From: Oscillospiraceae bacterium | GTDB taxonomy: Bacteria; Bacillota; Clostridia; Oscillospirales; Ruminococcaceae | Reading direction: 5' to 3' | NCBI GenBank assembly: GCA_028692035.1 | Contig: JAQUYD010000002.1 | Span: forward strand, 62,001-126,000 | Length of the DNA stretch: 64,000 nt | Shown here: positions 46,081 to 54,352 of the stretch, piece after piece | How the letters are laid out: every line of letters begins with the position of its first letter | Position numbering within the stretch: the first letter of the stretch is position 1 | Program-made: the position numbers and the translations under genes | The notes under the pieces: model-generated | The model's database searches: none | What the model saw: the letters and a program-made list of their open reading frames with translations, nothing else | What the model was told of the DNA's origin: nothing

Positions 46081-47039
46081 GGCAGTACCCCTACAAGGCG
46101 GATTGCCAAAAATAAACACAAACTCAAAACAGAAGTCAGGTTCATCAATCGGCAGGCCAGCGGGATATCCTGCGCCGTCACCGGGCGGATCGGGTCGCCG
46201 ATGGTGGGCTTGTGCACCAGACGGCCAAAATAAAAAGCGTCCCCGGCCAGCTGCACATCAAGGGCCCCGGCACAAACCGACTCGGTCCTGGCGCTGTTTG
46301 GGCTAGAATGGTTTTTGTGATCCCTTTTATAAATACGTCGGGCATTGTGGCCATCCAGCCCTAGCAGAAAGGCTGCGGCAATCATCAGCCAGGCGGACAG
46401 GACCGCAGGGATCCAGTTCACCACATCGTCCAGCTTGGCTGCCACCCTGCCAAAATAAAGGTATGTTTCGTTTTTATATCCGATCATCGAGTCCATGGTG
46501 TTGACTGCTTTATAAAAAAATCCTAACGGCGCACCGCCCAGCGCCAGATAAAAAAGCGGCGCGACGATTCCATCCGAGGTATTCTCTGCCACCGTTTCCA
46601 CTGCTGCCTTCGCCACATGCTCCTCATCCAGATGCTGGGTATCCCGGCCTACAATCCAGGACAAGTAGTGTCGCGCCTGAGGCAGATCGCCGCTTTTTAA
46701 CGGCCGGTATACCCGCATGCTCTCGGTTCGAAGGCTCTTGGTCGCGGGAATCTGGTAGCAAAACAGCACCTCCAGCCCAAACCGCAGCGCCGGATGCACA
46801 AGACCGGCGGCGTACAACAGCCCAAGCGGTACAAAAAAGCTTAAAAGCACCATCCCAGCGACCAGCACGGCCCCCGCCGCCAATTCCCCTTTTGGGGTGG
46901 CAGGAAACATATGCCGCAATCGTTTTTCTCCACCGGAGATTCCCCATCCCATAATCTGCACCGGGTGCAACAGCCAATGGGGGTCGCCTAAAAGGAGATC
47001 CAAAAGATAGCCGTACAAAATTGCCCATACCATTTCCAT
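46074..47039 (-). CDS. cbiB: Adenosylcobinamide-phosphate synthase
   Basis: YLLDLLLGDPHWLLHPVQIMGWGI...YLSWIVGRDTQHLDEEHVAKAAVETVAENTSDGIVAPLFY. Confidence 0.96.
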   Translation of the reverse strand: MEMVWAILYGYLLDLLLGDPHWLLHPVQIMGWGISGGEKRLRHMFPATPKGELAAGAVLVAGMVLLSFFVPLGLLYAAGLVHPALRFGLEVLFCYQIPATKSLRTESMRVYRPLKSGDLPQARHYLSWIVGRDTQHLDEEHVAKAAVETVAENTSDGIVAPLFYLALGGAPLGFFYKAVNTMDSMIGYKNETYLYFGRVAAKLDDVVNWIPAVLSAWLMIAAAFLLGLDGHNARRIYKRDHKNHSSPNSARTESVCAGALDVQLAGDAFYFGRLVHKPTIGDPIRPVTAQDIPLACRLMNLTSVLSLCLFLAIRLVGVLPW

Positions 47040-47045
47040 CCGATT

Positions 47046-47639
47046 TCATCCTCTCGCAAGTGGAATAATCCCCTCTGCCCGGCCTAAGTCCGGGTCATAG
47101 AAAAAGCGGTAGCCGCCGCCATTGGGCGCTTGCCAATCATAAAAACTGCTGCGCGGATCAGAAAACGCCTCCAGCACCGCCATAATGGTCCCGCCGTGGC
47201 AAACGACCGCCAGTGTCCCGCCGGGATACCGTTTGGCCGTATCGGCCGCGATGGAACCAAACGCCAACCGGCTGCGGGCCCGAAAGGCCATTGGATCTTC
47301 GCCGCCGGGAAACGGGACGGTTCCGCCGCAGTCCAACCAGCGCCGGTAGCCAGGCTCGTCTTTGAGCTGATCATAGGTTTTCCCTTCAAACGCTCCGAAA
47401 TCGCACTCCCGCAGATCTGCGCAGACCTGTGCCGGAACCGCCGGGTACAGGATCGCCGCCGTTTCGCCGCAGCGACGAAGCGGGCTTCGCCATAACGCGT
47501 CCGGCACCGCAAGCCGCCCCATGGCCAAAAGCTCTTCCCTTCCCTGTTTGCTCAGGGGTTGGTCGGTCGAACCGATATAAGCCCGCTTAAGGTTCCCGGC
47601 AGTTTTACCGTGCCGGATCAGATAAACCTGTATTTTCAT
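47046..47639 (-). CDS. cobC: Histidine phosphatase, probable alpha-ribazole phosphatase
   Basis: MKIQVYLIRHGKTAGNLKRAYIGSTDQPLSKQGREELLAMG...VCHGGTIMAVLE; position in operon. Confidence 0.88.
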   Translation of the reverse strand: MKIQVYLIRHGKTAGNLKRAYIGSTDQPLSKQGREELLAMGRLAVPDALWRSPLRRCGETAAILYPAVPAQVCADLRECDFGAFEGKTYDQLKDEPGYRRWLDCGGTVPFPGGEDPMAFRARSRLAFGSIAADTAKRYPGGTLAVVCHGGTIMAVLEAFSDPRSSFYDWQAPNGGGYRFFYDPDLGRAEGIIPLARG

Positions 47640-48025
47640 TTTGCCTTGATCTCCATGGCAACGCCGCAGAATACCCGCTCCACTGAAGGAACCTCCCGTG
47701 CAATTTCGCATAGGATACGGCCCACCTGCTCCCGCCAGTCCCGCTCGAACCGGTCCATGGGAATCACCCCGCAGCCGATTTCATCGGAGATTACGACCTG
47801 AACCTTGTTTTGAGAAAGGCCGCCAAGCACGAAATCCCGCGGGTCGATCCCCTTCTGCATTAGGCGGCGAACCAGCAGATGCAGCCCATACAAAACCGGA
47901 CGATCAAAGGCTTTGTCCAGGCTGCAAACGCCGCCGTCGGCAATGTCTTCTGCCGCGAAGCCCAGCGCCGCCAGCCGTTCCTTTTTCCCGCTGTGGGCCC
48001 CGCCCACGATCAATTTTTCTATCAT
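47636..48025 (-). CDS. Short CobU/CobP-like P-loop protein (129 aa)
   Basis: LIVGGAHSGKKERL... and CobU-like C-terminus VQVVISDEIGCGVIPMDRFERDWREQVGRILCEIAREVPSVERVFCGVAMEIK. Confidence 0.75.
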   Translation of the reverse strand: MIEKLIVGGAHSGKKERLAALGFAAEDIADGGVCSLDKAFDRPVLYGLHLLVRRLMQKGIDPRDFVLGGLSQNKVQVVISDEIGCGVIPMDRFERDWREQVGRILCEIAREVPSVERVFCGVAMEIKAK

Positions 48026-48792
48026 CCCAACATTCCTCCAAAGGTACAGACCAATAAAACCGCCAATTCTGTTATCTGCAAAAAAAAGCCCGCCAGATCA
48101 CCGGTGATCCCGCCAAACTGTTTGCGGCACAGCCGCCAAAAACCCGCAAAAACGATTCCCACGGCCGCCAGCACCGCCACGGCCGCCCACCCAAACGGCC
48201 AGATCAAAAGCCCGCCGGCCAGCGCGAGATCGCACCCGCAGCAGATTCGCACCGCCTTTTGATCGGCATAGCCAGAAAACAGGTGTGCCAAACCGGAATT
48301 TTTTGCTGCCGGAAAGCTAACCACCGCCAACGCCGAGCAACAGCGGGACAGGAAAAATCCCGCGCAGCAAAGGCTCAACAGCCGTGGCGTTTCGTAAAGC
48401 TGCCCCCACAACGCAAAGGCCGCCAGCAGATAGCCGCCGCAGACAATGACCCCAAAAGCCCCTACATGGGGATCTTTGAGGATTTCCAGCTTTTTTTCCG
48501 TTTCCCGACGGGAGTACAGGGCATCGGCAGTGTCCACCAATCCGTCAAGATGGATCCCACCGGAGACAGCCAGCGGCAGCAGCGTCATTCCGCCGGCGAA
48601 CAGCATCGGCCCCACAGAAAGAACCCGGCACAGCCACGCCCATCCCAGACACAGCCCACCGGTAAGCGCCCCCACCCATGGAAAAAAGCAAAACAGATAC
48701 CGCATGGTGTCTTGTTCCCACTGGATTTGAGGCATAGGGACAGTGGAATACATGGAAAAGGCAGCGCAAAAACCGTCAAACCATTTTTTCAA
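48022..48792 (-). CDS. cobS: Adenosylcobinamide-GDP ribazoletransferase
   Basis: FSMYSTVPMP...RYLFCFFPWVGALTGG...GGIHLDGLVDTADALYSRRETEKKLEILKDPHVGAFGVI. Confidence 0.96.
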   Translation of the reverse strand: MKKWFDGFCAAFSMYSTVPMPQIQWEQDTMRYLFCFFPWVGALTGGLCLGWAWLCRVLSVGPMLFAGGMTLLPLAVSGGIHLDGLVDTADALYSRRETEKKLEILKDPHVGAFGVIVCGGYLLAAFALWGQLYETPRLLSLCCAGFFLSRCCSALAVVSFPAAKNSGLAHLFSGYADQKAVRICCGCDLALAGGLLIWPFGWAAVAVLAAVGIVFAGFWRLCRKQFGGITGDLAGFFLQITELAVLLVCTFGGMLG

Positions 48793-49327
48793 GCCAAATC
48801 CTCCCCGCTTCCGTTTGCCGGTGGATGATCGGAATCCCGCAGCAAAGCTCTGCTACCAGATCCGCCTGTACCGCCAGCTTCCGGTTGATATTTGCCAGAT
48901 TTTCCAGGTATTCGCCGGTATAGGGGCCATAATCCAACCCTTCACAGAACAAATCGCCCGACACAACCACCAGATTCGGCACTGCCGCCTGCAAAGCGGC
49001 CATTCCGTTTTCCACCGCTTCCAGCGCCTTTTTTCCCACGCCGGAAGGACTGTACATCTCATTGGCCATCCAGTTGGTCATGCACTCTAAAAGCACCGTG
49101 TCGCCACAAATCGCCCTGGCGCGGCGATCCATTCCGGTATAAATCTCCACCGTCTGAAATCCCTTTTCCTGCCGGGCTGCCCGATGCTTTTGAATCCGGG
49201 CCGACGCCTCTTCGCCAAAAGGCTCCATGGTAGCGATATAAATTTTCCGTCCTCCCAGCGCCATGGCCGCCGCTTCGGCCCAGGCGGATTTTCCGCTAGC
49301 GGCGCCTCCGGCTACAAACGCGAACAC
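48776..49327 (-). CDS. cobU: Adenosylcobinamide kinase/guanylyltransferase-like
   Basis: GTG start after AGGAGG; VFAFVAGGAASGKSAWAEAAAMALGGRKIYIATMEPFGEEASARIQKHRAARQEKGFQTVE. Confidence 0.87.
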   Translation of the reverse strand: MFAFVAGGAASGKSAWAEAAAMALGGRKIYIATMEPFGEEASARIQKHRAARQEKGFQTVEIYTGMDRRARAICGDTVLLECMTNWMANEMYSPSGVGKKALEAVENGMAALQAAVPNLVVVSGDLFCEGLDYGPYTGEYLENLANINRKLAVQADLVAELCCGIPIIHRQTEAGRIWLEKMV

Positions 49328-50397
49328 GGCGTTTCCTCCTTTTGAAAGTCCACATACGGTTCCATTTCGATTTCCACAAAGGACTGCATCTGCTCGTATA
49401 CCGCAATCCCCATGTCCAAAACCGGGAACAGCGCCACCGCGCCGGTCCCCTCGCCCAAGCACATCTGTGCATGGAGAATCGCCTGCTGCCCAAGCGCGTC
49501 TAAAAGCAGCTGCCCCGCAGGTTCTGCCGACACATGGGACGCCAGCATATACGCGGCGCTGGCTGGGCAAATCCGGGCGGCGATCAGCGCCGCCGCCGCG
49601 GAAATGAACCCGTCGATCACCACCGGCACCCCGGCGGACGCACCACCCAAAAACGTGCCGGCAATCCCGGCCAGATCCAGTCCGCCGACCTTGGCCAGCA
49701 CGTCCAGCGCATCGGCAGGATCTGGCCGGTTCACTGCAATTCCCTTGCGGATGGCCTCGACCTTTCGGATCAGCCCCTCATGGGACAGCCCCGCGCCAAT
49801 ACCGGTAACCTGGGCGGGATCACGGCCCAGCAGCACCGCCGCCACCGCCGCGCTGGTTGTGGTGTTGCCAATCCCCATTTCCCCGGTGGCAATGGCCCGG
49901 TATCCCTGCCGAGACAGCTGCCGAGACAGCCGAATGCCGGCCTCCACGGCCCAAACCGCTTCCGCCCGGCTCATGGCAGGGCCTTGGGTTAAATCGGCGG
50001 TACCCGGTCGGATTTTCTCCTGCAAAAGGCCGGGAATCTTCTTTTCCTGTGCAATGCCAATATCCACCGGGAACAAATCAACCCCGGCTTTTTTCGCCAT
50101 CACACAAGCGCTGGTTTGCCCTTTGGTAAAGTTCTCCGCCACAAGGGCGGTAACGCTTTGGTCGGTCTGGGTCACACCCTGGGCGACCACGCCATTATCC
50201 GCACAAAAAATCAGCAGCGCCCTGGGCGACAGGGCAACCTTTGCCGTCCGCTGCATGCCGGCTATGCGAATAACCGCCCGCTCCAACAGTCCCAGGCTGT
50301 GCAGCGGTTTGGCAATACCGTCCCACCGGCGGGACGCTTGTTCCATAGCCGCCTTGTCCAGTGGCTGGATCGCTTTGGCCGTCTCCTCTAAATTCAT
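49312..50397 (-). CDS. cobT: Nicotinate-nucleotide-dimethylbenzimidazole phosphoribosyltransferase
   Basis: RRWDGIAKPLHSLGLLERAVIRIAGMQ...ADNGVVAQGVTQTDQSVTALVAENFTKGQTSACVMAKKAGVDLFPVDIG. Confidence 0.96.
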   Translation of the reverse strand: MNLEETAKAIQPLDKAAMEQASRRWDGIAKPLHSLGLLERAVIRIAGMQRTAKVALSPRALLIFCADNGVVAQGVTQTDQSVTALVAENFTKGQTSACVMAKKAGVDLFPVDIGIAQEKKIPGLLQEKIRPGTADLTQGPAMSRAEAVWAVEAGIRLSRQLSRQGYRAIATGEMGIGNTTTSAAVAAVLLGRDPAQVTGIGAGLSHEGLIRKVEAIRKGIAVNRPDPADALDVLAKVGGLDLAGIAGTFLGGASAGVPVVIDGFISAAAALIAARICPASAAYMLASHVSAEPAGQLLLDALGQQAILHAQMCLGEGTGAVALFPVLDMGIAVYEQMQSFVEIEMEPYVDFQKEETPCSRL

Positions 50398-51764
50398 GCT
50401 TCCCGCTCCTTTTGATATCCGGCGCATTGGCTCAGAAAACGAGCCGCCGCGTCCGGATTGCTCCAAAAATATAAATGCGGATATCCCGCGTACAGCCGCG
50501 GGCCCGTCTGGGCGCAAAGGTACTCTCCCCGCCGTTTGCGGGCGATAAACCCGTCTCCGTTTTGGGTGGTATCCGAATAATGGAACGAATGGCCTTTGAT
50601 CTGTTCGCCCGCCGGGCAGATCATCTGATCGCGCCGGGCCGTTAGGGTGACATACCCAAACCGCACCAGCCGCTTTGTCATCTGTCCTTCGCCAGGCAAC
50701 GCCCCCGCCATAAAAAACGCTTTTCCGTCCATATCGGTCAAAGACTGCTGCAAATACAAAAAGCCGCCGCATTCTGCAATCACCGGCACGCCGCCGTCCA
50801 CCGCCTGCCGCACCGACCGGCGCATTGTCTCATTTTTTGCCAATGCGCTCGCGTGCAGTTCCGGATACCCCCCGCCCAAGTAAAGCCCGTCCAGCCCCTC
50901 TGGCAAAAACGGATCGTGCAGCGGCGAAAAAGGAATCAGCTTGGCGCCCAACGCCTCCAGCAGTTCCAGGTTATCCGCATAGTAAAAACAAAACGCCGCG
51001 TCCCGCGCCACGCCGATCCGCACCGGGACAGACAGCGGTTCCGGCAATCTCGGCTGCCGCCACGCAAAAAGCGGCGCGGATCCTGCCAGCTCCAAAATGC
51101 CATCCAAATCCAAGGATTCTTCCGCCGTTTGGGCCAAAATTTGCATTTTTTCCTTTAAATCTTCGATTTCTTCCGCTGCCACCAGCCCCAAATGGCGGCT
51201 TTCCACCGCCGCCTGCGGCACCTGAGGGAAATATCCCAAAGGTCGCAAGCCCACCTGTTGCGCCATCTTGGCATACAGCGGATACATCCCCGCAGTGGCG
51301 CCATTAAAGATCACCCCGGCCAGGCGGTTAGGTGAAAAACGGGCAAATCCCTCCATCATCGCGGCGACAGATAGGCTCATCCCCCGGGCGTTGACCACCA
51401 GGATCTCCGGCGTTTCGGTGGCCATGGCCAGATGGTTGGATGACGCTTCTTGTGTGTCGCCGCCAATGCCGTCGTACATTCCCATAACGCCCTCAATCAC
51501 CGAGAGATCCTTTCCTGCTGCCCGGCAAAACAGATAGCGCACCGTCTCCTCTCCGCAGAAAAACAAATCCAGATTGCGGGATGGAACGCCGATCACTGTT
51601 TGGTGGAACATCGGGTCAATATAATCCGGTCCGCATTTAAAGGCGCTCACTCCTAGCCCCCGGTTGACAAGCGCTTGCATCAGCGCGCAGGTCACCGTGG
51701 TCTTGCCACAGCCGCTGCCGGTGCCAATAATCGCAACTCGGGGCAAATTCTCCTGATGTTTCAT
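50394..51764 (-). CDS. cbiA: Cobyrinate a,c-diamide synthase
   Basis: PRVAIIGTGSGCGKTTVTCALMQALVNRGLGVSAFKCGPDYIDPMFH...YLGGGYPELHA. Confidence 0.97.
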   Translation of the reverse strand: MKHQENLPRVAIIGTGSGCGKTTVTCALMQALVNRGLGVSAFKCGPDYIDPMFHQTVIGVPSRNLDLFFCGEETVRYLFCRAAGKDLSVIEGVMGMYDGIGGDTQEASSNHLAMATETPEILVVNARGMSLSVAAMMEGFARFSPNRLAGVIFNGATAGMYPLYAKMAQQVGLRPLGYFPQVPQAAVESRHLGLVAAEEIEDLKEKMQILAQTAEESLDLDGILELAGSAPLFAWRQPRLPEPLSVPVRIGVARDAAFCFYYADNLELLEALGAKLIPFSPLHDPFLPEGLDGLYLGGGYPELHASALAKNETMRRSVRQAVDGGVPVIAECGGFLYLQQSLTDMDGKAFFMAGALPGEGQMTKRLVRFGYVTLTARRDQMICPAGEQIKGHSFHYSDTTQNGDGFIARKRRGEYLCAQTGPRLYAGYPHLYFWSNPDAAARFLSQCAGYQKEREA

Positions 51765-52534
51765 CTCCCTTTTCCCTCTTCTCTCGCCATCCAGTCCCAC
51801 AGATACGCCCGCACCTGCTCGAAGGAAAGGCCGTCCTCCTGGGGGCGGCGGATGACCAGCACCTTTGCGCCTGCCCGGCGGGCCGCCTCTATCTTTTCCG
51901 AAAATCCGCCGGGCGCACCGGAATTTTTGGTCACCAGATACCGGCACTGGAATTCCTTTAAAATGGCATAGGTGAAATCGGCGGAAAATGGGCCCTGCAT
52001 ACACAAAAGGTTCCGCCCGCAGATCCCGGCCTGACGACAGGCTCCAATGGATTCTTCTACCGGCAGCACACGGGCAAACACCCGCGATCCTTCCCGGTTC
52101 AAAGCTCCAAACGCGCTGATCTCCCGGCTTCCGGTCGTCAGCAGGATATTTCCCTCGGTTTCCGCAAGGAAATCCGCCGCCAGCTGGGCCGAATCGAAAA
52201 CCATCGCCCCGCTTTGATCCCCTTCTTCCCGCAGCAGGCGAAGGCAGGGGATCTTTGCCGCTTTGCACGCCTGGCGCAGATTAGCAGTGACCTGTTTCGC
52301 GTAAGGGTGGGTCGCGTCTATCACCAGGGAAAACTGCCCACTTTGCAGCAATTCCTCCATTTCCGTTTCCTCCAACCGCCCCGCATGGATGACCGCGTTC
52401 TTATTTTCCTGCAGGCCCAGGGTTCCATAATCGGTGGCGACAGAAAGGGTCACCGGAATGCCATTTTGCCGGCAAAAATCGAATAACGCCCGCCCTTCCG
52501 TTGTTCCGCCGAACAGCAAAACGGCCTTTTTCAT
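51761..52534 (-). CDS. cobK: Precorrin-6A/cobalt-precorrin-6A reductase
   Basis: VLLFGGTTEGRALFDFCRQNGIPVTLSVATDYG...HAGRLEETEM...VIDATHPYAKQVTANLRQACKAA. Confidence 0.95.
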   Translation of the reverse strand: MKKAVLLFGGTTEGRALFDFCRQNGIPVTLSVATDYGTLGLQENKNAVIHAGRLEETEMEELLQSGQFSLVIDATHPYAKQVTANLRQACKAAKIPCLRLLREEGDQSGAMVFDSAQLAADFLAETEGNILLTTGSREISAFGALNREGSRVFARVLPVEESIGACRQAGICGRNLLCMQGPFSADFTYAILKEFQCRYLVTKNSGAPGGFSEKIEAARRAGAKVLVIRRPQEDGLSFEQVRAYLWDWMAREEGKGR

Positions 52535-52628
52535 CTATGTTCCTCCACTCTTTTCGCGATGGATTTCTGGCAGCCGCCTTTGCGCCGCGCGGAAAGGGCC
52601 AGCCCCTCCTCGATCCTGTTTTTACGCA

Positions 52629-52662
52629 TAAAAAAACGCTGTATGCGCTTTGGCATACAGCG
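52629..52662 (-). terminator. Intrinsic terminator between riboswitch and cobK
   Basis: Minus strand CGCTGTATGC-CAAAGC-GCATACAGCG-TTTTTTTA. Confidence 0.85.
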
Positions 52663-52769
52663 ATCTGTTTTTGGGAAAGAAAGCCTTTCCGGTTTGCGCC
52701 GTGTCACGGCCCGGATCCCGCCCTCCTTTTATCAAACATTCTCTGTTTCCGCGCAGAAATGTGATATCC

Positions 52770-52945
52770 GGCAAAGGCAGGTATTCTGGCTTATGGATCG
52801 CAATGCGGCTTTCCCCTTCCCGGCCAAATACGGCCAGTGGGATCGTGAAAGCGCACTCCCCATTTACAGCAGCGGGACTGCGCGGGATTTTCACCCGTCT
52901 TCCCTCTTTCGTTCCGGCCCAATGGGGCCGAAAACCCTTGTCGCA
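52770..52945 (-). promoter_or_regulatory. Cobalamin (AdoCbl) riboswitch
   Basis: Minus strand GAGGGAAGACGGGTGAAAATCCCGCGCAGTCCCGCTGCTGTAAATGGGGAG...CCACTGGCC...GGCCGGGAAGG...AAGCCAGAATACCTGCC; boundaries approximate. Confidence 0.92.
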
Positions 52946-52949
52946 GTTA

Positions 52950-52978
52950 AGTGTAGCCGAATCGACAGGGTTTGTCAA
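52950..52978 (-). promoter_or_regulatory. Sigma-A-like promoter for cobalamin operon
   Basis: Minus strand TTGACA-17 nt-TACACT just upstream of riboswitch. Confidence 0.75.
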
Positions 52979-52986
52979 CCATGTTT

Positions 52987-53646
52987 CTAAGACACAACCG
53001 CGTCCGTCAATAAAATCCGCCTGCCGTCAGTTTCCAGCAGTCCGTCCTCCTTCATATTTCGCAGCTCCCGCATCATGGCGCTACGGTCGGCGCAGATGTA
53101 ATCCGCCAGAATGCTGTAGGAAAAAGGCAGAGAAAATGCCCGGCCACCGTTTTTAACAAAAAGCAACGAAAAGTAGGCGGATAGCTTGTCCCTAATCGTG
53201 CGCCGGCTGAGTACCTCTACCCGCTCGCTAAGCGCCACAGCTTTTTTGCGCATCAGATCAAATAGATTCTCCACCAGGCGGCTGTGGTGTTCACACGCCT
53301 TTGCGCAACGCTTGGTAATTTGGTCGTAACGAATCAACGCAGCAATACTTTCTTCGTCGCTTTGCACCCAAATGCTATCTGTCCCCACGCAGGGAAACGC
53401 CAATATTTCACCAAAAACGCTGCCGGGGCCCATCTGCTCCAACACTGTGCGCCCGCCGTCCCGGTCAATCCGGACCAAGCTTGCCGCGCCCGTCTGCAAA
53501 ATTCCCACCTGATCATTCCCGGTTCCGTATTCAAAAATCGTCTGGCCGGCACTGAAACGGCAAAGCACCATGCCGAAACAGTCCATCATAGCCTGGCAGT
53601 CCTGCTCCTGAATTCCGTCAAAAAGAGAAATGTTGGAAAAATTCAT
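52987..53646 (-). CDS. Crp/Fnr family transcriptional regulator
   Basis: cNMP-binding fold (GQTIFEYGTGNDQVGILQTGAASLVRIDRDGGRTVLEQMGPGSVFGE) plus winged HTH (LPFSYSILADYICADRSAMMRELRNMKEDGLLE). Confidence 0.93.
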   Translation of the reverse strand: MNFSNISLFDGIQEQDCQAMMDCFGMVLCRFSAGQTIFEYGTGNDQVGILQTGAASLVRIDRDGGRTVLEQMGPGSVFGEILAFPCVGTDSIWVQSDEESIAALIRYDQITKRCAKACEHHSRLVENLFDLMRKKAVALSERVEVLSRRTIRDKLSAYFSLLFVKNGGRAFSLPFSYSILADYICADRSAMMRELRNMKEDGLLETDGRRILLTDAVVS

Positions 53647-53662
53647 AAAATCACCTATTATT

Positions 53663-53678
53663 TGTTGCATTTGCAACA
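53663..53678. promoter_or_regulatory. Dyad TGTTGCA-TT-TGCAACA, candidate Crp/Fnr-family operator
   Basis: Inverted repeat in the divergent intergenic region. Confidence 0.55.
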
Positions 53679-53742
53679 TTTATGTTTGCTTTTTTATGAT
53701 ATAATAAAATCATCAAAAAGTAAAGGTTAAGGAGGCATTCTT

Positions 53743-54033
53743 ATGATCCCCGTACGCGTGACCGGTGGCAAAATTTCCGCTCAAGAACAGGAAGCGTATC
53801 TCAACCACGCCAAAGAAAAGTATCCAGACAAACAGATTACCGGTATCGACATCGCGGTGGATGGCGATTATGTCGATTTGCATTATCATTTCCAACCGGT
53901 GCCGTTTGAGCGCATCCGCCGTATTACCGGCTATTTGGTGGGAACCATGGATCGGTGGAACAACGCAAAAAAAGCGGAAGAAGCCGATCGTGTCAAGCAT
54001 GATTTGAATGGAAAAATGGAACACTTATCTTAA
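53743..54033 (+). CDS. Small protein resembling the C-terminus of anaerobic ribonucleotide reductase (NrdD)-type proteins
   Basis: [34 protein letters not shown] resembles NrdD C-terminal motif. Confidence 0.55.
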   Translation: MIPVRVTGGKISAQEQEAYLNHAKEKYPDKQITGIDIAVDGDYVDLHYHFQPVPFERIRRITGYLVGTMDRWNNAKKAEEADRVKHDLNGKMEHLS

Positions 54034-54056
54034 AAGAAATGAAAAGGAGAAACAGT

Positions 54057-54215
54057 ATGAAAAAGTTTGTTTGCACTGTGTGCGGCTATATCTATGACGA
54101 GGCCCTGGGCGCGCCGGATAACGGCGTTGCGCCCGGTACCAAATGGGAGGACGTCCCGGAAGATTTTGTCTGCCCGCTGTGCGGCGTAGGCAAGGATCTG
54201 TTTGAAGAAGAGTAA
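54057..54215 (+). CDS. Rubredoxin (52 aa), absent from the ORF track
   Basis: [63 protein letters not shown]. Confidence 0.98.
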   Translation: MKKFVCTVCGYIYDEALGAPDNGVAPGTKWEDVPEDFVCPLCGVGKDLFEEE

Positions 54216-54352
54216 CTGCCAAGCCCGCTTTTAAAATGCCGCCGGTTCCCATCTGTGCCGCCCACCAGGCGGACAGGTTCCGCGGCATTTTGTATGTGCT
54301 GGCTGTAAGCGGTTTGAAAATTGCCCGCAAAATGAGAAAGGAGGCGTTTTGA

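Noticed and set aside
49412-50548. 378-aa plus-strand ORF
   Set aside because: Antisense to cobT, low-complexity Pro/Ser/Ala-rich translation, no recognisable domain; artefact of GC-biased codon usage
51761-52268. N-terminal extension of the cbiA ORF in the track
   Set aside because: The family N-terminus (MKHQENLPRVAIIGTGSGCGKTT) starts at 51764; the extension overlaps cobK in another frame
52622-52978. 118-aa minus-strand ORF
   Set aside because: Covers the cobalamin riboswitch and terminator; regulatory RNA explains the sequence better
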